Below are positions 1 through 5,545 of a stretch of DNA of 7,309 nucleotides, piece by piece. Position 1 is the stretch's first letter, and each line of letters starts with the position of its first letter. The notes beneath the pieces are model-generated. The model was not told the origin of the DNA. It made no database searches and worked only from the letters and a program-made list of their open reading frames with translations. The DNA is taken from the NCBI GenBank assembly GCA_002352285.1, contig DEIC01000087.1, positions 1-7,309 on the forward strand, given 5' to 3'. This DNA is from Alphaproteobacteria bacterium UBA2784. GTDB taxonomy: Bacteria; Pseudomonadota; Alphaproteobacteria; Micropepsales; Micropepsaceae. A program made the position numbers and the translations under genes.

Positions 1-10
1 ATAGGAATAT

Positions 11-72
11 AATCCTCGTTCCCGAGGCGGCCTGTCTAATCCTCGCGGGTCTCAACAGATCGAACGAGGATT
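11..72 (+). promoter_or_regulatory. Leader with inverted repeats that cover the Shine-Dalgarno of the DnaA-domain gene
   Basis: AATCCTCGTT at 11-20 is the exact reverse complement of AACGAGGATT at 63-72. The latter contains the GAGGA Shine-Dalgarno (66-70), five bases before the ATG at 76. A second copy of the upstream arm, TAATCCTCG at 37-45, can also pair with 65-72 over 8 bp. The first arm can instead form a local hairpin, CCTCG (14-18) with CGAGG (23-27). In RNA these pairings are mutually exclusive, so the ribosome binding site could be open or masked. The pairing is seen in the sequence; any regulatory role is inference, and an operator at DNA level is an alternative. The window starts too close to see the promoter. 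Confidence 0.4.
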
Positions 73-75
73 GTC

Positions 76-471
76 ATGGCGCATTTGATCGCATCCGGAA
101 CTTTGCCCCCGCCGGCGTCACCGGCGCCACTTCCCCCACCTTCACCGCCGATCAATCCCCGCGCGCGCGATTGCGCCCTGATCGCCATTGCGCTGACGGC
201 TGCCGCCTTTGGCGTGCCCGTCGATGAGTTGCGCGCCCGCACGCGGCGGCAGGCGCCGATTGCTTTTGCCCGGCAGGTGGCCGTCTATCTCACCCATACA
301 ATCGCGGGCTTCACGCTGACCGATGTCGCGCGCGCCTTTGGCCGTGACCGCACCACAGCGGCCCATGCCTGCCATGTCATCGAAGACCGCCGCGATGATC
401 CTGCCTTTGATGCGCGACTGACGGCGCTGGAGCAGGGTTTCAAATCGACCCTCACCGCCCAGGGCCTGTGA
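76..471 (+). CDS. Stand-alone DnaA domain IV-like DNA-binding protein
   Basis: A 131-residue protein that resembles only the C-terminal DNA-binding domain of the replication initiator DnaA. Residues 1-30 are a Pro/Ala-rich, probably disordered tail. Residues about 30-120 follow the helical order of DnaA domain IV, ending in the signature helix-turn-helix GRDRTTAAHACHVIED (89-104), which corresponds to GRDHTTVLHACRKIEQ in E. coli DnaA. The histidine of the E. coli D-H-T base-contact triplet is arginine here (Arg92). There is no AAA+ ATPase domain, so it cannot be a full initiator. It probably binds DnaA-box-like or related DNA and acts as a regulator or competitor; that is inference. The start has a good Shine-Dalgarno, GAGGA at 66-70. 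The next gene begins 7 bases downstream, so the two are very likely co-transcribed. Confidence 0.85.
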   Translation: MAHLIASGTLPPPASPAPLPPPSPPINPRARDCALIAIALTAAAFGVPVDELRARTRRQAPIAFARQVAVYLTHTIAGFTLTDVARAFGRDRTTAAHACHVIEDRRDDPAFDARLTALEQGFKSTLTAQGL

Positions 472-478
472 GGCGCAC

Positions 479-1234
479 ATGGAGCATTCGCCTGCTTTTC
501 ACCGTCAGACGCGCCATCTTCTGAAATTGCTGTCACGTGAGGGCACGCGCCTCGTGCCCGGTGGCATGGGCGGCTATGTGCTGGAGCGTCACCAGCGCCG
601 CACGCGTGAAAGCTTCGATGCCAGCCTGATCGCGGCGCTGGCGCGCAACGATCTGCTGGAAGAAGATGCGCAAAGAAATCATGTCATCAGCGATGCGGGC
701 CGCGCCCATGCGGCGCGCGCCGAAGCAGAGGCGCGAAAGCTGCCGCTGGATGCATTCCGCCATCAGCATCTGGCTGCCGAAGCGGCAAAACTTCCCGGCG
801 AAAAGGAAAGGGCAGTCCTGCGCGATCATGGCGAGTCTGCGCTGACCTTGTTGGCCCGGGCGCGCAAGGATGCGCCTGCCTTCCTGTCACCGGCAGAGTC
901 TGACGCCGGCGAAAGGCTGCGCGCCGACATGACCATGGCAGCCCTTGTGCCGCGCCTCACCACCAATCTCTCAGCCTGCGGCGCCCATGGCGGAAAATCG
1001 CAGGGTGCGCCGTTGACCGATCAGGTGGTTGCCGCCCGCCAGCGCGTCAACCGCGCGATGGAAGCCGTGGGCGAAGAGTTTTCAGGCATCCTCTTTGATA
1101 TCTGCGGCCTGAACATGGGGCTTGAGGCGGTAGAGCAGCAGCGCTGCTGGCCGCGCCGCTCTGCCAAGCTCGTGCTCAAGCTCGCGCTGGGCTGCCTCGC
1201 GCGCCATTACGCGGGGCGCCGCTCAGCCGCCTGA
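479..1234 (+). CDS. DUF6456 domain-containing protein
   Basis: A 251-residue protein of the alphaproteobacterial DUF6456 family, function unknown. The family region is about residues 137-246. It is recognised from the block after AGERLRADM, the helix with TDQVVAARQRVNRAM, and the C-terminal segment GLEAVEQQRCWPRRSAK followed by a hydrophobic helix ending near ARHYA. The N-terminal part (1-80) may form a small winged-helix-like domain, judged from its helical pattern and a short Gly-rich turn at 27-33; this is weak. No signal peptide or membrane segment is seen, so it is probably cytoplasmic. The start is supported by a Shine-Dalgarno (GAGG, 470-473) overlapping the stop codon of the preceding DnaA-domain gene, which suggests translational coupling and a shared role in DNA binding or transcription. 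Its last 12 bases overlap the 3' end of the convergent MaoC-like gene. Confidence 0.82.
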   Translation: MEHSPAFHRQTRHLLKLLSREGTRLVPGGMGGYVLERHQRRTRESFDASLIAALARNDLLEEDAQRNHVISDAGRAHAARAEAEARKLPLDAFRHQHLAAEAAKLPGEKERAVLRDHGESALTLLARARKDAPAFLSPAESDAGERLRADMTMAALVPRLTTNLSACGAHGGKSQGAPLTDQVVAARQRVNRAMEAVGEEFSGILFDICGLNMGLEAVEQQRCWPRRSAKLVLKLALGCLARHYAGRRSAA

Positions 1235-1741
1235 TGGCCTGCGCTTCACCAGATAGCTGTGCGTGCCGTCCAGCACCAGTTCGCGGTGCTGGTTGTGCAC
1301 GCTGGCGCGCATCACCACCACGCCGGTCGTGCGTTGCGGCTTGAGTTCGATAATGACGAGGGCAGGATAAAGCGTGTCCCCCGGAAAAACCGGTTTCAGG
1401 AACTTCGCGTTGACCTCGATGAACCCCAGAAGCGCATCACCAATCTGATGCGGAAAAAGGCCCGCGCCCGCAGCCGTAAATGACAACACCTGCAGCCCGT
1501 GCGCCAGCGGCGCCTTCAAGCCGCGCGCCGCGCAATATTCATGGTCGTAATGGATCGGGTGATTGTCGAGACTGACAGTCTGGAACGCCGCAAAATTTCC
1601 GTCCCCGATGGTGCGCGAGGGTAAAGGAAACACCTCGCCCGCACGAAGGTCGTCAAACCATCGTGCGGGTTGGAGGCGGTGCTGGGCGGGATCAAACGGG
1701 ACTTCAGGCGGAGAGAGAGGGGCTTCGGGGTTAGCGGTCAT
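1223..1741 (-). CDS. MaoC-like hotdog-fold dehydratase/hydratase
   Basis: A 172-residue single-domain protein of the MaoC family. These enzymes hydrate trans-2-enoyl thioesters or dehydrate 3-hydroxyacyl thioesters, as in (R)-specific enoyl-CoA hydratase. The hotdog signature spans residues 57-82: VSLDNHPIHYDHEYCAARG, then APLAHG. Asp59 and His64 occupy the positions of the catalytic Asp/His pair. The usual D-x-N-P-x-H appears here as D-N-H-P-I-H, so the residue before proline is His rather than Asn. The later block FLKPVFPGDTLYP (114-126) is also typical of the family. Length is normal for a one-hotdog MaoC protein with a short Pro-rich N-terminal extension. The substrate cannot be told; mesaconyl-CoA hydratase-like or R-hydratase roles are both possible. 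A Shine-Dalgarno AGGTGA at 1751-1746 supports the ATG. The DUF5330-like gene lies 56 bp upstream on the same strand and may share its transcript. Confidence 0.88.
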   Translation of the reverse strand: MTANPEAPLSPPEVPFDPAQHRLQPARWFDDLRAGEVFPLPSRTIGDGNFAAFQTVSLDNHPIHYDHEYCAARGLKAPLAHGLQVLSFTAAGAGLFPHQIGDALLGFIEVNAKFLKPVFPGDTLYPALVIIELKPQRTTGVVVMRASVHNQHRELVLDGTHSYLVKRRPSGG

Positions 1742-1797
1742 GGCGTCACCTGGTGAGAGGGCAAAGCCTGACCTGAGCGGGCGTTGAATTCAAATCC

Positions 1798-2070
1798 TTA
1801 TGGCGTTGCTCCGGAATTGGTTTGTGCGATGCCGCCTGCCGCCTCATCCAGAAGGCCCGAAGCCTCGCTGAAAAGATCGACAGCGGCATCGCACAATTTC
1901 GGGTTCTCGGCGCACGAGAACGAAACATTGTCAGCCGAGGCGAAAAGCCCGTCCACCACGCGCTCGAACGTCAGCGGGCCTTCGGCCAGCGCCGTATTGC
2001 GCAAGGGGTGGTTCGGCATCAGGGCTGCCACGGCGGCAAACCAGAAGACGGCACGGAAAAGAAATCGCAT
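1798..2070 (-). CDS. Small membrane-anchored or exported protein, DUF5330-like
   Basis: A 90-residue protein. I chose the ATG at 2070 because it starts directly with a hydrophobic export or anchor segment, MRFLFRAVFWFAAVAALMP (1-19); the open frame extends upstream to 2178 but that part looks non-coding. The N-terminal pattern (Met, Arg/Phe/Leu-rich, AFW-like, ending in MPN) and a later C-x6-C motif (Cys53, Cys60 in SCAENPKLC) resemble the DUF5330 family of alphaproteobacteria. The function of that family is unknown. The segment after the membrane stretch would be periplasmic, where the two cysteines could form a disulfide. Only a weak Shine-Dalgarno-like AGGT lies upstream. The gene diverges from the kinase gene and precedes the MaoC-like gene on the same strand. 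The family assignment rests on recollection of the pattern and is moderate. Confidence 0.62.
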   Translation of the reverse strand: MRFLFRAVFWFAAVAALMPNHPLRNTALAEGPLTFERVVDGLFASADNVSFSCAENPKLCDAAVDLFSEASGLLDEAAGGIAQTNSGATP

Positions 2071-2282
2071 GGGACTTGAGACCTGAAGGGCAAGGCGTCT
2101 GACCACGCCGGAACGTGGGGCCACTTTGCCCGCCCTGTCTTGGGCTTTCCTGAAATGGCAGATTAAAATTTGATGCAATGCGTATTTGAGGCGCTTTTAC
2201 TGAAAACTGCCTGCAATCGCAGCTAAATCCGCCTTTCCGGCGCGATCCGGATTTGCCTCAAATGATCTGAAAAACTGATGCG

Positions 2283-2297
2283 AATTTTCCGAAAATT
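2283..2297. promoter_or_regulatory. 15-bp perfect palindrome, possible operator
   Basis: AATTTTC (2283-2289), one central C, then GAAAATT (2291-2297) form a perfect inverted repeat with a single-base centre. It sits 27 bp upstream of the CtrA-like site and about 117 bp before the kinase start codon. The compact dyad would suit a dimeric regulator, but A/T-rich palindromes also arise by chance. No regulator is identified. Confidence 0.3.
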
Positions 2298-2323
2298 TGA
2301 ACGAATCGGAACGGGCCGCCGCA

Positions 2324-2338
2324 TTTAGAGTTCATTAA
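2324..2338 (+). promoter_or_regulatory. CtrA-like binding site (TTTA-N7-TTAA)
   Basis: TTTA at 2324-2327 and TTAA at 2335-2338 are separated by exactly 7 bases. This matches the alphaproteobacterial CtrA consensus TTAA-N7-TTAA at seven of eight positions. It lies 75 bp upstream of the GTG start of a DivJ-type kinase, a gene of the CtrA network, which makes the match more credible than in isolation. Binding itself is inference. A GAATC (CcrM) site lies 17 bp upstream. Confidence 0.45.
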
Positions 2339-2361
2339 GGATGAGGGGCCAGAGTCCGCCC

Positions 2362-2393
2362 ATCCCTGACCCGGGAATCGGCCCGGGCGGGAT
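2362..2393 (+). promoter_or_regulatory. GC-rich bulged hairpin just upstream of the divJ-like start
   Basis: ATCCC (2362-2366) pairs with GGGAT (2389-2393), and inside it CCCGGG (2370-2375) pairs with CCCGGG (2382-2387). This gives 11 pairs, with bulges TGA and C and the loop AATCGG. The AAAGG Shine-Dalgarno-like sequence begins two bases later (2395-2399), and the GTG start is at 2414. If transcribed, the hairpin would sit against the ribosome binding site. No T-run follows, so it is not a standard terminator. A GAATC site lies in the stem-loop. Confidence 0.42.
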
Positions 2394-2413
2394 TAAAGGC
2401 GCCCGGACCCCCT

Positions 2414-4153
2414 GTGACACGGCCTTTTGCGCGACACACCCTTCTGCCGGCAGAGGATCTGCCGCCAAAGGGATTCGCCGCCTTCGCAAAGGGTCATCTT
2501 GCGGCAGCCCTGGCCACCCTGATCGCGCTTGTCCTTTTTGGCGTCTTTGCAGGCGCCGTGCGTGTGCCGGAATGGACGATTGCGTCCGGCACCATATTGG
2601 CGGCCATTACCATTGCCCTGATTGACCGCAGCGGCCGCCGCACGCTGGCCCGCATCATTTCGGCGCTGTCCTTCGCCCTGCTGATATCGGTCCTGGCAGC
2701 CTTTACCGGCGGCATTGAAAGCCCGTTTCTTGTCTGGTTTGCGCTCGCCCCCATCAATGCCGCCCTGGAGCGCGACCGCCTGCAGATCATCCTTGCCGCA
2801 TTGGCGGCCGCCGCCGGTGCTGGCGCAAACATGTGGCTGGGCGCAGAGGCATTGTTGCCTTTGCCGGCAGTGCCGGAAGCCTATGCCGGTCTCGTGGCCG
2901 CGCTTTCTGCCTTTGGCGCGATTGCCTGCGCCACGCTGTCGGCCTTTGGCATCGAGGCGGCCGAACGCCGCCAGACAAGGCGCGCGGAAGAGGGCGAGGC
3001 GCGCTTTCGTGTGCTGGCAGAGGAGGGTGTTGATCTCATCACCCGCCACGATCCCGACGGTACGATCAACTTTGCCTCGCCCGCGTCGCTCACATTGCTG
3101 GGCCGCCCGCCGCGCGATCTGGTCAATCTCTCGCCGCTGGCGCTCGTCCATCCCGCCGATAATGCGCGGCTGCGTCAGGCGCTGGAGCGCGCAAGCCAGC
3201 ATGGCGAGGCCGCATCCGTCGATCTGCGCTTCATGCATGCCAATGGCGAAGCCGTTTACACCGAATTGCGGTGTCGGCCGATTGCACCCGAAAAGGGGCA
3301 GGGCTGGCGCGGCTTTGGCGTCATCGCGGTTACGCGAGACATGACCGAACGCCGCCGCCATGAAGTAGAGCTGACGCAGGCGCGCGATTCCGCAGAGGCT
3401 GCCAACCGCGCCAAGTCGCGCTTCCTCGCCAATATGAGTCACGAATTGCGCACGCCGCTGAACGCCATCATCGGCTTTTCCGACGTGATGCGCGCGGAAA
3501 TGTTTGGCGCGCTGGGCAATGCGCGTTACCGCGAATATGCGGGCCTTATCCACGACAGCGGACAGCATCTGCTTGATCTGATCGCAGACGTGCTCGACAT
3601 GTCGAAGATCGAGGCTGGCAAATATGAACTCGCCTTCGCCGCCGTCGATCTGCCGGGCCTGATTGGTCAGGTGATGGAGACGATGCGTCTGGCCGCCGAG
3701 CGCGCGGGCGTGCGCTTGAGCGCTGATGTGCCAGACCCGTGCCCGAAGCTGAAGGCCGACCGGCGCGCACTGCGCCAGATATTGCTCAATCTCCTTTCAA
3801 ACGCGGTGAAGTTCACGCCGCGCGGCGGTGAAGTGGGTTTGACGCTGCGCTCAGCCGATGGCGGCGTCTCGCTGGTCATTCATGACAGCGGCATCGGCAT
3901 TGCGCCCGCCGATCTGGCGCGCCTTGGCCGTCCCTTTGAGCAGGCCTCCGGCGCCTATGAGCGCAAGGAAAGCGGCACCGGCCTTGGCCTTGCCCTTGTG
4001 AAATCACTGACCGAAATGCATGGCGGCACGATGAAAATCGAAAGCGCACTGGGTCATGGAACGCGGGTCGAATTGTCGTTCCCGGTTGAAGGCCCGGCAA
4101 TGCGTGAAGCGTCTGCCGGCAATGTGGTGGCCATCTCACGCAAGCGCGCGTGA
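2414..4153 (+). CDS. divJ: DivJ-like membrane PAS sensor histidine kinase
   Basis: A 579-residue sensor kinase. The N-terminal region (about 28-180) is hydrophobic, with roughly five or six membrane segments (near 28-48, 53-71, 78-98, 124-142, 156-180). A PAS domain follows (about 193-312), then HisKA with the phospho-acceptor His343 in SHELRTPLNAIIGFSD, and an ATPase domain with N box (Asn459, Asn463), G1 DSGIGI (491-496), F box RPFEQ (506-510) and G2 GTGLGLAL (521-528). The stretch after the His box (FSDVMRAEMFG, then DMSKIEAGKYEL), the ARLGRPFEQ motif, the membrane-plus-PAS layout and the length all match Caulobacter DivJ. DivJ phosphorylates DivK and PleD and so acts upstream of CtrA. There is no receiver domain, so it is not a hybrid kinase. 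An in-frame stop at 2342-2344 and no ATG before residue 140 make GTG 2414 the only sensible start. PleC or another DivJ/PleC-family kinase is the main alternative. Confidence 0.8.
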   Translation: MTRPFARHTLLPAEDLPPKGFAAFAKGHLAAALATLIALVLFGVFAGAVRVPEWTIASGTILAAITIALIDRSGRRTLARIISALSFALLISVLAAFTGGIESPFLVWFALAPINAALERDRLQIILAALAAAAGAGANMWLGAEALLPLPAVPEAYAGLVAALSAFGAIACATLSAFGIEAAERRQTRRAEEGEARFRVLAEEGVDLITRHDPDGTINFASPASLTLLGRPPRDLVNLSPLALVHPADNARLRQALERASQHGEAASVDLRFMHANGEAVYTELRCRPIAPEKGQGWRGFGVIAVTRDMTERRRHEVELTQARDSAEAANRAKSRFLANMSHELRTPLNAIIGFSDVMRAEMFGALGNARYREYAGLIHDSGQHLLDLIADVLDMSKIEAGKYELAFAAVDLPGLIGQVMETMRLAAERAGVRLSADVPDPCPKLKADRRALRQILLNLLSNAVKFTPRGGEVGLTLRSADGGVSLVIHDSGIGIAPADLARLGRPFEQASGAYERKESGTGLGLALVKSLTEMHGGTMKIESALGHGTRVELSFPVEGPAMREASAGNVVAISRKRA

Positions 4154-4495
4154 ATGGGCACGCCGCGCCTCAAAGCCGGTTTCCGCGCCGCCGCCATCAT
4201 CCGCCGTGCCCAATTGGCGGGGCATTTTGCTGCGCTCATCAAGCGCGGCGATGAGGATGCAGGCGCGCTCCTCCTCCAGCTTGAATATGCCGACCGGCGG
4301 ATGGACCTCTTGATGGAAGCCAATCGCGGCGATGGCGCACGCATCTGGCGCTGCCTGAATGGCGAGGGTCCGGCCGACGCCGCCCGCGCCGCCGATCTGG
4401 TTGCCAAGGAAAAACGCATCGACCCTGATCTCTGGATCATCGCTGTCGAGTTGAACGGCGATGCGGCGTTTCTGGATGAGGCGGTGGAGCGGTGA
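4154..4495 (+). CDS. DUF1491 family protein
   Basis: A 113-residue protein of the alphaproteobacterial DUF1491 family, function unknown. Recognised from RLKAGFRAAAIIRRAQLAG (5-23), followed by FAALIKRGDEDAGALLLQL, a central segment with ARIWRCLNGEGPAD, and the C-terminal RIDPDLWIIAVE (88-99). It has no signal peptide or membrane segment and looks cytoplasmic. Its ATG directly follows the TGA of the divJ-like gene with no base between, and no separate Shine-Dalgarno is visible. Translation is therefore probably by re-initiation after the kinase, which ties the amounts of the two proteins together. A functional link with the kinase is suggested only by this coupling. Confidence 0.85.
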   Translation: MGTPRLKAGFRAAAIIRRAQLAGHFAALIKRGDEDAGALLLQLEYADRRMDLLMEANRGDGARIWRCLNGEGPADAARAADLVAKEKRIDPDLWIIAVELNGDAAFLDEAVER

Positions 4496-4559
4496 GGGTT
4501 GGGGAAGAGGTGCCGAACCTGAACTTCCTTCCTCCGCCACCAAACGCAGCTATCGCACG

Positions 4560-4792
4560 CACACATCTCTTCAACCTCCTCCGCAACTTGTTGCGGGGGT
4601 GAGCGGAGCGCAAGGGATTTGAGTGAGCGGTGCGAACTCAAATCCGGGTGGGGGCCTTTGTTTTCCGCCGATTTCCCCCACCCGCGATGCGAAGGCATCG
4701 CCTTGCGCTTCGCTCACCCCCGCGCGTGATCGCGCGGGCGGAGGCGCAAGAAGCAGAAAGCACTTCCTTGGATTCCTGAGATGTGTGAATCC
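4560..4792. repeat. Nested palindromic intergenic repeat able to form stacked four-way junctions
   Basis: The gene-free stretch 4496-4970 contains a dense set of nested inverted repeats. Ends: CACACATCTC (4560-4569) and GAGATGTGTG (4778-4787). Next: CCTCCGC (4578-4584) with GCGGAGG (4738-4744). Side hairpins: CCGCAA/TTGCGG with loop CTTG (4581-4596), and CCCGCGCG-type arms with loop TGAT (4719-4738). Main stem: 4595-4615 with 4701-4721, 21 pairs including one G-T. Inside it are three adjoining hairpins: 4615-4645 (10 bp, loop 11), 4645-4684 (10 bp, loop 20) and 4684-4701 (7 bp, loop GAAG). Their end bases are shared, so almost no base is unpaired at the junction. A further 6-bp hairpin GGATTC/GAATCC spans 4770-4792. 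This is most likely an interspersed palindromic repeat or MITE-like element, or possibly a structured RNA. No T-run follows any stem, so a simple terminator is unlikely. No credible gene was seen in 4496-4970. Confidence 0.75.
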
Positions 4793-4826
4793 GAGAGCCC
4801 AAGCGCTGGGGGGGAGGCGCAAGAAG
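4740..4826 (+). repeat. 14-bp direct repeat flanking the right end of the palindromic element
   Basis: GGAGGCGCAAGAAG occurs at 4740-4753 and again at 4813-4826, 73 bp apart. The first copy forms the right outer arm of the palindromic element; the left counterpart at 4569-4584 is its imperfect reverse complement (12 of 16 positions). The second copy lies outside, next to CCCA/TGGG (4798-4810). This could mark a second partial copy of the element or a duplication at its border. Nothing else recognisable was seen between 4827 and the next ribosome binding site. Confidence 0.5.
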
Positions 4827-4970
4827 TGATCGGGCAGTTGCAGCATGCTATGGGCGCCAAAACACGGGGCCAAAGGAGATGCGCATCCCCCGGCCACATC
4901 CCTGCCATCTTCCTTGCCAACCATGAGTTGAAACCGTCAAATGCAGGCGGCTTTCACAGGAAAACCGGTC

Positions 4971-5537
4971 ATGCGTGTTGCATTCATTCTGGCTGCCGCC
5001 GTCATCGCAAATTTGTCTGCGCCTGCGCGCGCGATCAGCGAGGCGCCGCTGCCGGAGTTTCCCGATACCGCCACCGTATGGGAGGCAGGCCGCTATCTGT
5101 GCAGCGAGGGCATTCCCACCACGTCGCCCGATGGCATGGTTGGTTCGGTGGTGGAGGATTGCGTGTTGCTGGAGCAGGGCTCCGTCATCCGCCCAACGCT
5201 TGGCGAAAGCTTTGGCTGCCGCATGACACTGCCGGGCATGCCGGGTTCAGCCATCATCGATGTTGAGACCCAATGGCGCTTTCCCGAGCCCGGCATTCCC
5301 CATCCGGTCACGCGCGAGGCATTGCGCGCCAGCAACTGGACATGGGACATGATTGCGGGCGGCGACTTCATTGCGCTCTACCGTTTTGACTATCCCGGTG
5401 AACTGGTCGAAGGCGTTTGGTCGATGGAGGCACGTGTCGATGGCCGCGCGATTGCCAGCTGCTGCTTCAACGTGACGAGCGACCCTGGCGCAGTCTCCTC
5501 GTCGCCGATTGCTGCCTGCACATCACCCACCAGCTAG
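4971..5537 (+). CDS. Exported DUF3859-type protein, copy 1
   Basis: A 188-residue exported protein. I chose the ATG at 4971 over the in-frame ATG at 4941 because it has a good Shine-Dalgarno (AGGA, 4958-4961) and starts exactly at a signal peptide, MRVAFILAAAVIANLSAPARA, likely cut after Ala21. The mature part carries the DUF3859 pattern: VETQWRFPEPGI (98-109) and FDYPGELVEGVW (139-150), followed by a segment ending in CCFNV (164-168). The family's function is unknown. Six cysteines (44, 64, 83, 164, 165, 183) are conserved in the next gene, so disulfides in the periplasm are likely. The second copy begins 8 bases after the stop codon, so the two form an operon. The family assignment is from recognised motifs, without a search. 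Confidence 0.8.
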   Translation: MRVAFILAAAVIANLSAPARAISEAPLPEFPDTATVWEAGRYLCSEGIPTTSPDGMVGSVVEDCVLLEQGSVIRPTLGESFGCRMTLPGMPGSAIIDVETQWRFPEPGIPHPVTREALRASNWTWDMIAGGDFIALYRFDYPGELVEGVWSMEARVDGRAIASCCFNVTSDPGAVSSSPIAACTSPTS

Positions 5538-5545
5538 GCCATTTC

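Larger units (their letters stand above)
2071..2413. promoter_or_regulatory. Divergent control region between the DUF5330-like gene and the divJ-like gene
   Basis: These 343 bp hold no gene; the middle part (about 2160-2340) is clearly more A/T-rich than the flanking genes, as expected for back-to-back promoters. It contains several repeat signals besides those listed separately: a 9-bp inverted repeat ATTTGAGGC (2184-2192) and GCCTCAAAT (2255-2263), and a near-direct repeat CTGAAAACTG (2200-2209) and CTGAAAAACTG (2267-2277). There are two GANTC sites, GAATC at 2303-2307 and at 2375-2379. GANTC is the CcrM methylation target in alphaproteobacteria; about one per 256 bp is expected by chance, so the number alone is not remarkable. 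No -35/-10 pair could be assigned with confidence. Confidence 0.55.

Noticed and set aside
1..75. DnaA boxes or a replication origin near the DnaA-domain gene
   Set aside because: No TTATCCACA-like sequence was noticed on either strand, and the TAATCCTCG repeats are better explained by complementarity to the Shine-Dalgarno.
142..480. Long open frame on the minus strand inside the DnaA-domain gene
   Set aside because: It lies antisense to a gene with a clear domain and a good ribosome binding site, and its protein shows no recognisable pattern.
2071..2178. Longer start for the DUF5330-like gene at 2178
   Set aside because: The extra 36 residues look unlike a protein, and the hydrophobic export segment begins exactly at the ATG at 2070.
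2393..3568. 391-codon open frame on the minus strand opposite the kinase
   Set aside because: It is a shadow of GC-rich coding sequence: all kinase motifs are read on the plus strand, and the reverse protein is Arg/Gly/Gln-rich without domains.
4578..4744. Rho-independent terminator for the divJ-DUF1491 unit
   Set aside because: The stems are strong, but none is followed by a T-run, and the nested layout is far more complex than a terminator. A Rho-type or road-block role cannot be excluded.
4578..4744. tRNA gene, because of the cloverleaf-like drawing
   Set aside because: The stems are too long, the arms have wrong sizes, and no T-loop, D-loop or anticodon-arm consensus is present.
4054..4924. 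Open frames across the 4496-4970 spacer, on both strands
   Set aside because: They run through palindromic repeats, overlap real genes, have low-complexity Pro/Arg-rich translations and lack ribosome binding sites.
5417..5545. Upstream start of the second DUF3859 gene at 5417
   Set aside because: It would overlap the end of copy 1 by 121 bp and hide the signal peptide. The start at 5546 has a ribosome binding site and matches copy 1 residue for residue.
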